Translations under genes and position numbers: made by a program | Origin: Agrobacterium vitis | GTDB taxonomy: Bacteria; Pseudomonadota; Alphaproteobacteria; Rhizobiales; Rhizobiaceae | Reading direction: 5' to 3' | Length of the DNA stretch: 64,000 bases | Assembly (NCBI RefSeq): GCF_013426735.1 | Contig: NZ_AP023276.1 | Span: 32,408 to 96,407 of the forward strand | Shown here: one piece after another, positions 40,849 through 48,616 of the stretch | Position numbering within the stretch: position 1 is the stretch's first letter | How the letters are laid out: every line of letters starts with the position of its first letter | The notes under the pieces: model-generated | What the model saw: the letters and a program-made list of their open reading frames with translations, nothing else | What the model was told of the DNA's origin: nothing | The model's database searches: none

Positions 40849-43422
40849 ATGGCCAGCAACGACGTCAACAACCACAAGATTTGTGGTGATGCCTCTGTCC
40901 TCATCCCTCCTCAGTTCCGTGAGCAGTTCGGCAAGCACCACAATGTCACGGCTCCCCTGCTCCTTTGCGACACCAGCATCTTCAAGCAGACCTTCCGCGT
41001 GATGGATGACGCCTTGCCTGAGGCTCAGTGGCAATATGCCATGAAGACCAACGACCACCCGGCTCTCATCGCCACCGCCATTCAGGAAGGCCACGGTCTC
41101 GACTGTTCTTCTCTCGGGGAGATCCAGATTGTCCATGACGTCGCCACCGCCTTGTCCATGGATGTTGCGCAGGTCATGGCCAGGTGCTCCTATGGCAATA
41201 CCAACAAGGCCACGGGTGACATCGCCAAGGCCTACGCTCTGGGTGTTCGCAAGTTCTCTCTCGACGATCACCAGGAAATCGACAAGATCGCAAAGGTTGC
41301 TCCTGGAGCCTTCGTCTACCTGCGCACCTATCTGGACGCCACTCAAGCCACGGCCATCAGCGCCTTCACCAACAAGTTCGGCGCCCCCCTCGCCGCCCTT
41401 GTCGCCTTGGCCGTGGATGCGCAGAACAAGGGTCTCAAGCCCTATGCGGTTGGGCTTTCCGTTGGTGGCGGTCAAAAGGATCCTGAGGCCTTTGCCCTTG
41501 GCGTCGAGACTGCTGCCACCATCAACAAGCAGTGCCAGGATGCTGGTGTCCCCACCATGACCGGTATCACCTTCTGCGGCGGCCTGCCTGCTTCCAGCGC
41601 TCCGGGAGCCCCAACCTTCAAGGCCATTGGCGAGCGTATTCGCAGCGCCTGCACCGAATTCGGCATCGCTCCCAGGGATGTCACCTTCGAGCCGGGCCGT
41701 AGCCTCGGCACCACCTGCGGCATCATCGAAGCCAAGGTCATCACGCTCAAGAAGCCCAAGCAGGGAGACGGCGTATGGACCCTGGTTCTCAACGTCGGGG
41801 TGTTCAAGGGATTGTATGAGATGGAGCGCACCAACCTCACCTACAAGGTAGCTGCCTACGGCACCACCATCTCCGACAAGCAGGTGACCACCTTTGGTGC
41901 ATCGGATGAGTTGGTCCCGTGCAGGATCGTCGATGACACCTGTGACAGCAAGGGTGTCTGCTTCAAGGAGAGCACCATCATGATGCCCAAGTCTCTCGTC
42001 GAAGGGAGCCGTGTCTATTTCCTCGACACGGGAAGCTATACCACCGCCTATGTCATGGAGGGTTTCAACCGAACCGAGGGATTGATCAGCAAATGCTTCC
42101 CGGACCCGCTCGCCAAGGCCAAGTTGCCCGCTTGGCTCAAGAATGTTCCCACGCCCGGAGAAGCCGCCCACCCCAACACCGATTTCGAGGCCCTGTGGAC
42201 AGCATACCTCAAACTCCAGACCGACAATGAACGCATTCGCTTCCTGATCAAAACCGTTCCTGGCGCAGCCACATTGGGCATCCCCCTTCTCCCCGCCCAC
42301 TTGATCAAGGGTTTCCGCAAGCTCAACAGCGCCATCATTCAGCACAACCCGGGACAGAAGGGAGATGAGCGCAAGACCAGCTTCCAGCCGCAAACTTTGT
42401 TCCAGGACATGTGGGAGGGTTGGGTCGCAAATTCCGCCTTGCACTCAGCCACCTCCTGGACGGATTTCAGCAATGTGAGCTGCCACGGCGGAGCCACGGC
42501 CTATTTCTGCATCCAGAACCAGTACCGCTCGACCGTCAATCACTGCACTCTCATGCACGCTACTCTCGTCATCGTTCCCGAGGACAGCGCCGATGGTCCA
42601 TCAAAGTTCATCGAGGTGAACTACAACCCCAATGCCATCGAGGGATTGGATAAGACGGTGATCGAGAAGACCTTTGGACAGGCCCTGCGCAATGAATTTG
42701 TCTACCGCGATCCTCAAGGCGACTTCGAGCAATTGATGGCTGGTGTCACGCTTCGACCTGAGTTCGCCAATCCTGACCTCGTGTGGGCAGGCTCATTTGA
42801 GCAGAGGGATCCGCTGAGTGTCTACTGGCCCAAGGCGACCGCAAAGGGTGGCGTCATGCGCTCCATCGACCTTGAGGGCGCCCTCGTCTTCAATCTTGAC
42901 ACCAAGCAGCATTCCAGGGTTTCCCAGCTTGTCAATTTCCTGGATGCCTCCTACATCGCCGGCTACGGTGTCTCCAACCGTGCTCACGTCGATCGCAATT
43001 CCTGCATCGTCACAACCATCCGCCTGCTCACGCTTGCGTTGCTCGGCAAAGACAAGCACTTCGGAGAGGATTGGTCTACTGACCAGCTGATGGAACACAT
43101 GGCCAACCTTGCGGCTACTCGACTGTGGACGCACGAAAAGGGTCACAGCATTCTTGACCTCGAGAAGTTCAAGCGGGCTGCCAAGCAGGTCGGGGTTAAA
43201 GAGGTTGTGGGCAACATTCAGTCCATTCTGGGCCACCCCACCATGATGCGCCCTCACGGTGGAGAAAATGCCTACAACACGGTTTACATGAGCCCTGTCA
43301 CCGTCCCCCACTGGAATTACCATGCCCAGCAGCTGTACGGGGCTGCAGCACATCTGGCTTTCAAGGTTCACGCGAACAACGCCTTCAACATGGGGGCGAT
43401 TGCGGAGCAAATGGAATTCTGA
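40849..43422 (+). CDS. Ornithine-decarboxylase-like PLP domain fused to a novel C-terminal domain (T-DNA payload)
   Basis: This is an 857-residue protein. Residues about 30-430 match the fold-III PLP decarboxylases (ornithine/arginine/diaminopimelate type): PLP Lys in WQYAMKTND, GHGLDCSSLGEIQ, GLSVGGGQKDPEAF, FEPGRSLG for the phosphate, and a catalytic-Cys-like DDTCDSKGVC. The glycine-rich loop reads CGGLPASS rather than GGGFPG. Residues about 440-857 form a second domain with motifs such as SCHGGATAYFCIQNQY, FIEVNYNPNA and RPHGGENAYNTVY that I cannot assign. The start context CTCGCAATGGC equals that of the T-DNA 1 gene; AATAAA lies 132 bases after the stop. It may synthesise a polyamine- or opine-like compound in the recipient; this is inference. 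Confidence 0.82.
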   Translation: MASNDVNNHKICGDASVLIPPQFREQFGKHHNVTAPLLLCDTSIFKQTFRVMDDALPEAQWQYAMKTNDHPALIATAIQEGHGLDCSSLGEIQIVHDVATALSMDVAQVMARCSYGNTNKATGDIAKAYALGVRKFSLDDHQEIDKIAKVAPGAFVYLRTYLDATQATAISAFTNKFGAPLAALVALAVDAQNKGLKPYAVGLSVGGGQKDPEAFALGVETAATINKQCQDAGVPTMTGITFCGGLPASSAPGAPTFKAIGERIRSACTEFGIAPRDVTFEPGRSLGTTCGIIEAKVITLKKPKQGDGVWTLVLNVGVFKGLYEMERTNLTYKVAAYGTTISDKQVTTFGASDELVPCRIVDDTCDSKGVCFKESTIMMPKSLVEGSRVYFLDTGSYTTAYVMEGFNRTEGLISKCFPDPLAKAKLPAWLKNVPTPGEAAHPNTDFEALWTAYLKLQTDNERIRFLIKTVPGAATLGIPLLPAHLIKGFRKLNSAIIQHNPGQKGDERKTSFQPQTLFQDMWEGWVANSALHSATSWTDFSNVSCHGGATAYFCIQNQYRSTVNHCTLMHATLVIVPEDSADGPSKFIEVNYNPNAIEGLDKTVIEKTFGQALRNEFVYRDPQGDFEQLMAGVTLRPEFANPDLVWAGSFEQRDPLSVYWPKATAKGGVMRSIDLEGALVFNLDTKQHSRVSQLVNFLDASYIAGYGVSNRAHVDRNSCIVTTIRLLTLALLGKDKHFGEDWSTDQLMEHMANLAATRLWTHEKGHSILDLEKFKRAAKQVGVKEVVGNIQSILGHPTMMRPHGGENAYNTVYMSPVTVPHWNYHAQQLYGAAAHLAFKVHANNAFNMGAIAEQMEF

Positions 43423-43553
43423 GGGAAGGGACAATGAAAGGAAAGGAAGAGTGGTGGGTGAAAGTTGGTGGGCCGTGGCAATGCTTCAATCGGTTTTTGT
43501 TTTAGTCACTCTTTATTTGCTCTTTAGTCACCTCAGTCACTCGTTAGTTCATC

Positions 43554-43559
43554 AATAAA
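43554..43559 (+). promoter_or_regulatory. Polyadenylation-like signal of the decarboxylase-like gene
   Basis: AATAAA in CATCAATAAAAC, matching the signal and flanks in T-DNA 1 (7287-7292). The preceding 3' region is purine-rich and then T-rich. The stretch 43560-43726 holds nothing else recognisable. Confidence 0.6.
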
Positions 43560-43726
43560 ACCTCGATCTCCTGCGAAATATCACTCTCCTGCCACCGTGA
43601 TGAACCACTGCCAAACTGCAAAAGGAGAGTATCCGAAATGCAGCACGTCCTCTTGGCGACGCCATCATGCAGGTACCCGCTCTTGGCAACCCCACATATG
43701 CACCCAAGACCACGCTAAACCCAAAA

Positions 43727-43846
43727 CAGGATAGACCCAGATGTCGGCACCAAATTTCTTGGCGAACCAGGGGCCCCCCTACGAGCGCAGCGAGGGAGGG
43801 GAAGCGTGAGGTAAGGAATTTGGTGACTACATCTGGCTCTATCCTG
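43727..43846. repeat. Left-border foldback inverted repeat 2
   Basis: Arms of 32 bases (43727-43758 and 43815-43846) pair at 28 positions. The right arm ends exactly at the predicted nick (…TATCCTG), so the T-strand 3' end would be fully base-paired in the folded form. The loop (GGGGCCCCCC followed by GAGCGCAGCGAGGGAGG) is alignable with the loop at left border 1 in order and composition. Confidence 0.88.
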
Positions 43847-43849
43847 CCA
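43825..43849 (-). other. T-DNA left border 2
   Basis: Minus strand: TGGCAGGATA, eight bases, TGTAGTC. The spacing is that of the 25-bp consensus; the TGTAAAC end has two mismatches. Predicted + strand nick between 43846 and 43847. Confidence 0.85.
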
Positions 43850-43944
43850 AGACAAAAGCAAACCTCGCAATACCGGGAGGGTTTCGCGAGGGCACTGTAA
43901 ACTTATCGCCTTGAACGCAACATATTGGCGTGAGGAATTAGTTT

Positions 43945-44067
43945 ATGCGGCGTGAAGGCGCGCGATTTGGTGCCACGCTTGCATGGCTTCGGTTTGCAGT
44001 TTGCGATGGTGGGCGGATGGAATATCGTGGCGGGGAACGTTAAAGAGGATCACGGCTAGATCTGGCC
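43945..44067 (-). pseudogene. IS6-family transposase 3' end, remnant
   Basis: Diverged copy of the terminal part of the IS6 element at 44906-45722, reversed: GCATGGCTT, TTTGCAGTTTGCGATG and ATATCGTGGCG correspond to its GCATGGCTT, TCTCAGTTCGCGATG and ATCTCGTGGCG. The terminal inverted repeat is missing. Lies about 95 bases outside left border 2. Confidence 0.7.
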
Positions 44068-44303
44068 ATGCAGCCAGATCCCATATTTTGATCGATGTCC
44101 GGTCAACGTTACGATGCCCGCAAGATCATCAAGCGATTTCAAGCTGATACCGGCGGAGAAGGCGACGTCGGACTCGGCGATGTCGCGGCCAGGCTGGGCC
44201 TGGTGGAACTTGAGGGTGAGAGCGAATCCATGCGCCTGGGTATAACCCATCGAGCAGTTTATGCCATACTTGTCGTCCCAAACCGCACCCATCGTCATCA
44301 AGA

Positions 44304-44340
44304 AAATATGTCCGATAATGTTGCATTATCGGACATATTT
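44304..44340. repeat. Perfect 17-bp palindrome (operator- or recombination-site-like)
   Basis: AAATATGTCCGATAATG, TTG, CATTATCGGACATATTT. It lies next to recombinase and resolvase fragments, so it may be a resolution/crossover site or an operator of the debris element. Function not determined. Confidence 0.7.
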
Positions 44341-44433
44341 GTCATTATAGAGAAATGGCCCACATTAGCGAGCAAAACAGCGAAGTTCACCTCAAGGAGA
44401 GCTCTGTGCCGTCTCTCAGCACGGCGGCTGGGG

Positions 44434-44530
44434 GTGATGTTTGCACGCCGCAGGTGTCGCACGACAGTCCCCTCCCCTCACCTGTTGGTGTGGACCAGAC
44501 ACCGGCCCATCTCAACAGCCGGGGGTCAGG
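44434..44530 (+). pseudogene. Tyrosine recombinase N-terminal fragment
   Basis: Resembles the start of the recombinase pseudogene at 55986-57082: GCACGCCGCAGGTGTCG, CCCCTCCCCT and CCGGCCCATCTCAACAGCC align with the corresponding bases there. Only the first 30 or so codons are represented. Confidence 0.6.
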
Positions 44531-44559
44531 ACAAGAGCAGTCAAAAATCCTGCGTAAAG

Positions 44560-44905
44560 CTTGAACGGAGCGCGAACGTTCGTCGCGCACCCGCATAATG
44601 GTCTGGCGGCTGGTTGCAAATTTTCTAGCGATCGCCGAAACGCTCAATCCCGCCGCTAGTGCACCGACGCATTCACTTCGTTCATGCTTTCGTGCACTTA
44701 TTTTTTGTTTATGCATCGATTTTTCCAAACTCGGCTGAAGCCTCCGTTTGGATCGATGCACTAGGTCTTCGCGTACGTCCTTTTTTGGTTTTCGCTCAGC
44801 GTCGAGGGGCGCCCCAGCGTTTTCCCTTCCGACTTTTCACGCTTGAGGCCGGATTGCGTCCGCTGATCAGCAGATCCCGTTCGAACTGGGCGACGGCATT
44901 GAGTG
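44560..44905 (-). pseudogene. Serine resolvase C-terminal fragment
   Basis: Minus-strand frames encode pieces of a Tn3-type resolvase: AVAQFERDLLIS and LKREKSEGKTLGRPSTLSE, then (after the inserted 109-bp element) AGLSVSAIARKFATSRQTIMRVRD, the DNA-binding helix-turn-helix. A frameshift separates the first two pieces, and the catalytic N-terminus is cut off by the IS6 element at 44906. Non-functional. Confidence 0.72.
44656..44764. repeat. 109-bp palindromic repeat element, copy 2 (inverted)
   Basis: Inverted copy of the element at 30063-30167, with CTAGTGCA and TGCACTAG ends. It splits the helix-turn-helix segment of the resolvase fragment, which shows it inserted after that gene. Confidence 0.82.
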
Positions 44906-45722
44906 GCACCGTAAAGTTAACCTGTCGGCGATAGACCTGTGCGATCTTTCAGTATGACCCAAGTCCCTCGTGAACGCCTTTTTTCGTCGCCATCGGTTTC
45001 CAGCTGAAGTGATTGCACACGCCGTGTGGCTCTATCTTCATTTTCCACCCAGTCTGCGCATGGTCGAAGATCTGCTGGCGGCGCGAGGGATCATCGTTTC
45101 GCACCAGGCCGTGCGTTTCTGGGTGGAGACATTCGGCCGACATTTCTCCAATGACATCCGGAGAAGATCCACCGGTCGGCTTCGCGGCAAATGGCATCTT
45201 GAGGAGGTTGCCATCTCCATTGGCGACAAGAAACACTGGCTGTGGCGCGTCGTCGATCAGGATGACTTCGTTCTCGACGTGCTGGTGCAGAGCTGCCGCG
45301 ATACCAAGGCCACCAAACGTCTTATGCGAAAGCTTATGAAAGGACAGGGGCACTCGCCGCGCGTGGTGATCACCGACAAGCTGCGATCCGATGGCGCGGC
45401 AAAGCGAGACATCATGCCCGGCGTCGAGCATCGCTCGCACAAAGGACTGAACAATCGGGCGGAGAATTCCCATCAACCGACCCGGCGACGAGAACGGATC
45501 ATGAAGGCTTCAAATCAGCGCGACATCTCCAGCGTTTCGTTTCAATTCATGACCCTGTCGCCAACCTTTTTCACATTCCACGCCACGAGATCTCATCAGA
45601 CAATCATCGCGAACTGAGAATCCAAGCCATGCAGATGTGGAACGAAATCGCATGCCTGCAAACCGCATAAGCGAAAGCCGAGCGCTATATTTTTGACCCG
45701 TGTCGGTTACCTTTACGGTGCC
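44906..45722 (+). mobile_element. IS6-family insertion sequence (817 bp)
   Basis: Terminal inverted repeats: GGCACCGTAAAGTTAACC at the left and the complement of GGCACCGTAAAGGTAACC at the right. One transposase gene fills the element. Size is typical of IS6. Flanking 8-bp sequences (CATTGAGT and CTTCGAGC) are not identical, as expected for IS6 elements that have recombined. It interrupts resolvase DNA on the left and a hydrolase remnant on the right. Confidence 0.9.
44970..45670 (+). pseudogene. IS6-family transposase, frameshifted near its C-terminus
   Basis: The open frame 44970-45617 encodes 215 residues with the DDE core: GKWHLEEVAISIGDKKHWLWR, VVITDKLRSDG and NNRAENSHQPTRRRER. Just after RRRERIMKA (about 45510) the family sequence continues in another frame (RHLQRFVSIHDPVANLF and so on to a TAA at 45668-45670). 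A single-base change has therefore replaced the natural tail by about 35 unrelated residues. DDE residues are present; activity is uncertain. Confidence 0.82.
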
Positions 45723-45900
45723 CTTCGAGCTCCTGAAATGCGGCACTACCAGCCTCAAGGCCGAAGGAGTGCCGATAGCAGCTTATCACGACGCCCACGA
45801 AGTCAGGATTTTCAAACGCGTCGGCTGACCTGGCAAACGTGGCATCGTCGAAGCGCCATCCAGGAGACCACTCGCTCCATAGTATCCGGCAAAGTGTGAA
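45723..45900 (-). pseudogene. Alpha/beta-hydrolase C-terminal remnant
   Basis: The minus strand encodes WRFDDATFARSADAFENPDF then VGVVISCYRHSFGLEAGS, resembling the C-terminal part of alpha/beta-fold hydrolases (the catalytic-His region HNYRxRLGL). It is cut by the IS6 end at 45722 and loses similarity past about 45900. Confidence 0.6.
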
Positions 45901-46302
45901 ACAAATCGCGATGGCAAAGCGAGGAACCGGATTGACGTTTACATTTAACAAATGATACGTTGTTTTAATAACGGGGCAGAGCATAGGTCGGGGAGGAATA
46001 TAGTGCATAATCTGATGCTTTTTAATTCCGCGACGTGTCTGGCGCTGCCTCAAGAATTCAAGTACTTCGCCATATTTAGCGCGCCCCACGTTGGTGGCCT
46101 GCCCATCGACCTGTTCGCTTGTACCATCTGATCATCGGTTGGATGAGTGTTAAGGATCAGTCATATCCCTGAGAAATGCTGACAGCTGGCTTTGATAAGG
46201 TAAGAGTGGTTTCTCTTAGCTGCTAGGCGCGCATGGCCTGACATACGTCCACCGATTACATCGCAAACGATTTCTACACTGTAGCAATCGTCATCTTCCA
46301 CG
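45901..46302. other. Intergenic stretch, nothing recognised
   Basis: Relatively AT-rich; minus-strand frames continue from the hydrolase remnant but without family similarity. I see no RNA gene, repeat or clear promoter. Confidence 0.4.
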
Positions 46303-46695
46303 ATGGATCGAACGATGGCCAATCAATTCTCATTTCATAATTTCGCCTCAACTGTTCTTTGGCCCGCTATGTCAAACGCGTTCGCTTCGGTTGCGCGTGG
46401 GATAATTTGCGCGTCAACTGTTCTCTTAACAGTCTCACATGTCTCTGCTTGGCAAACGACATCTGGCGCCGCCGGCATAGGCGAACCATGCATTCCGAAT
46501 GCCGGTAGTGGCGGGCATGATGCATCGAACTATGCAATCACCAACAGAGTTGAACGCAACCCGCCATGGATTGCGGCCGGAAAGACAACAACGGTCGAGG
46601 GCGTTGGGCACTGCTATGCGCGGACGACTGACCTCCAACGTTTAGCAACCGCTATGTCTTGGGAAGATCTCAGGACGTTTTTCGCTTCTGGTTGA
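46303..46695 (+). CDS. Small exported protein of unknown function
   Basis: A 130-residue frame with a signal-like hydrophobic stretch (GIICASTVLLTVSHVSA, residues about 33-49, cleavage likely after VSA). Mature part of about 80 residues has two Cys and no recognised family. Base composition is lower in GC than the neighbours. It could be a chance frame; kept because of the signal sequence and coding-like length. Confidence 0.42.
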   Translation: MDRTMANQFSFHNFASTVLWPAMSNAFASVARGIICASTVLLTVSHVSAWQTTSGAAGIGEPCIPNAGSGGHDASNYAITNRVERNPPWIAAGKTTTVEGVGHCYARTTDLQRLATAMSWEDLRTFFASG

Positions 46696-46838
46696 GCGAC
46701 CTACCAAAGCCAGCGAAGACCTCAGCAAACAGTTTCAAGCTTTAGGTGATGTGCAACGGAGCACTCACCCGCAGGAAAGCCGACCCAAAAGGCCACCTGC
46801 AAACGATGTCAAAACAAAAAACATAGGGGAATATATCA

Positions 46839-48506
46839 ATGAAACGAACAACTGGACTTTGTATGCTTGTGGGCGTGTGCTTGCTGCCGAACATGGTTTT
46901 GGCAGATAGCAACCGTGGTGACCTCATGAAGATGCATCGGGGTGGCGCCGCCCGCCTTGTTGCGAAGGCCGCCGCCGGAACCTTGGATCCCCAGATTAAC
47001 TACACACCGCTCTACTGGACGATATACCAAGGCACATATGACGGGCTTGTCACTTTCCGCAAAGCGCCCGGACCTGAAGGCACCGTGATTGTGCCGGATC
47101 TCGCTGAGAATATCCCGCAGCCGCAGAACGACGGGAAGACCTACACGTTCAAGCTTCGGCAAGGCATCAAGTTCTCGAACGGCAAAGACCTGAGCACCGA
47201 CGATGTCGTCGCTTCATTCCAGCGTATTTTCAAAGTATCAAGCCCGACTTCCGGCAGCTTTTACAAAAACATTATCGGTGCTGATGCGTGCCTGAGTGAG
47301 CCTCAAACCTGCACTTTGGAAGGTGGCGTGGTCGGGGATAAGATCGCAAGCACTGTGACGATTAATCTCACCGGCGCCGACCCTGAATTTATTGACAAAA
47401 TCGCAATGCCGCATGCCTCGATTGTCCCGTCAGAGACACCCGCAAAGGACATGGGCACGATTCCAATTCCGGGGACTGGAGCCTACGCGTTTGACGCCTA
47501 CGATCCGAACAAGCAATTATCCTGGTCGCGTAATCGATATTTCAAAGAATGGAGCGTCGAGGCACAGCCGGATGGCTTCATTGACAGTTTCAAACTTGAT
47601 TTCGGCCTCACCGAAGAGGCGCAAGTCAATGCCGTCGTGAACAGACAAGCAGACGCGATCTCTGACCAACCCCCGGCGGACCGCCTCTCTGAACTCGGCA
47701 CAAAATATGCCAGCCAAGTGCATCTCCAGGCCCAAAACGCGCTTTGGTACGTTCCGTTAAACGTGAATTTGCCACCTTTCGATAACCTCAAAGCACGCCA
47801 GGCGCTGGCGTATGCGCTCGACCTGAAGGCCTTGGTGAATTTCTTTGGCGGTCGCAATCTGGCATCGCCGACCTGCCAGATTTTGCCTCCAGCTATCGCC
47901 GGATATGAACAGTTTTGTCTTTACACAAAGAACCCGGGCCAAAAATGGACAGCGCCCGACCTTGAGAAGGCCAAGCAACTCATTGAGGAGTCCGGCACAA
48001 AGGGCAGCCAAGTCACGGTTATCGTCGATGATGGTGATGTGTCACGGAATATCGGACAATATCTGCAAAGTGTTCTGACGGAGCTTGGCTACAAGGCCGA
48101 TGTCAAGTCACTCTCCAACAATATTCATTTCACCTATATCCAGAATACCAACAACAAAGTGCAGTTGTCAGTCACGCAGTGGTATTCCGACTATCCGGCG
48201 GCTTCGAACTTTATCAATGCTCTGCTGGGATGCGACTCTTTCACGCCCGGTTCGGACTCCTCGGTGAATATATCTGGCTTCTGCGACAAAAGCCTGCAAG
48301 CGCGCATTGATCACGCGATGACGTTTCCGACAGCAGACCAAGGTGCGGCAAAGCTCTGGGCCGGCATCGATAAAGACCTCATGACGCAAGCGCCGATTTT
48401 GCCGTTATTCACGCCAAAACATCTCGATTTCATATCAAGCCGGGTCGGCAACTACCAATACTCGTCACAGTATAGTTGGCTCTGGGTTCACGCCTGGGTG
48501 AAGTAG
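46839..48506 (+). CDS. Peptide/opine-type ABC substrate-binding protein
   Basis: This 555-residue periplasmic protein of the DppA/OppA family has a signal peptide (residues 1-22, ending VLA). Family features: GAARLVAKAAAGTLDPQINY at the start of the mature protein, LAENIPQPQNDGKTYTFKLR, NGKDLSTDDVVASFQRI and the C-terminal LPLF. First gene of an operon with two permeases, two ATPases, an aminopeptidase and ornithine cyclodeaminase. Ligand probably a short peptide or amino-acid conjugate. Confidence 0.93.
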   Translation: MKRTTGLCMLVGVCLLPNMVLADSNRGDLMKMHRGGAARLVAKAAAGTLDPQINYTPLYWTIYQGTYDGLVTFRKAPGPEGTVIVPDLAENIPQPQNDGKTYTFKLRQGIKFSNGKDLSTDDVVASFQRIFKVSSPTSGSFYKNIIGADACLSEPQTCTLEGGVVGDKIASTVTINLTGADPEFIDKIAMPHASIVPSETPAKDMGTIPIPGTGAYAFDAYDPNKQLSWSRNRYFKEWSVEAQPDGFIDSFKLDFGLTEEAQVNAVVNRQADAISDQPPADRLSELGTKYASQVHLQAQNALWYVPLNVNLPPFDNLKARQALAYALDLKALVNFFGGRNLASPTCQILPPAIAGYEQFCLYTKNPGQKWTAPDLEKAKQLIEESGTKGSQVTVIVDDGDVSRNIGQYLQSVLTELGYKADVKSLSNNIHFTYIQNTNNKVQLSVTQWYSDYPAASNFINALLGCDSFTPGSDSSVNISGFCDKSLQARIDHAMTFPTADQGAAKLWAGIDKDLMTQAPILPLFTPKHLDFISSRVGNYQYSSQYSWLWVHAWVK

Positions 48507-48616
48507 ATCGCCACGTCGGTATATCGCGCCTCCCTGGAACGACGAGGGGGTTGTCCGTGCAGCGCGTGGTCTCACTTCGCCCGCATGGATGACCTCCGAA
48601 CCCAAGAGATACAAAC

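Larger units (their letters stand above)
38701..43846 (+). mobile_element. T-DNA 2 (predicted transferred segment, 5,146 nt)
   Basis: The segment lies between the predicted nick sites of right border 2 and left border 2. It carries telomere-like repeats at its 5' end, two divergent genes with eukaryotic-type control regions and a foldback sequence at the 3' end. No Shine-Dalgarno sequences are seen before the genes. Orientation is the same as T-DNA 1. Confidence 0.82.

Noticed and set aside
40801..42444. 547-codon reverse frame opposite the decarboxylase-like gene
   Set aside because: Antisense shadow of a C-ending codon bias; no family features, while the sense frame has clear PLP-enzyme motifs.
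43588..43594. A further border-like CCTGCCA site
   Set aside because: Only the TGGCAGGA end is present; the ATA and TGTAAAC parts are missing and it lies within the 3' region of the 857-codon gene.
5751..43846. Assembly artefact joining fungal contamination to a bacterial replicon
   Set aside because: Two separate eukaryote-like blocks begin and end precisely at border repeats in the same orientation with overdrive-like DNA outside, next to vir genes. Long reads spanning 5700-5800, 7440-7500, 38650-38750 and 43800-43900 would settle it.
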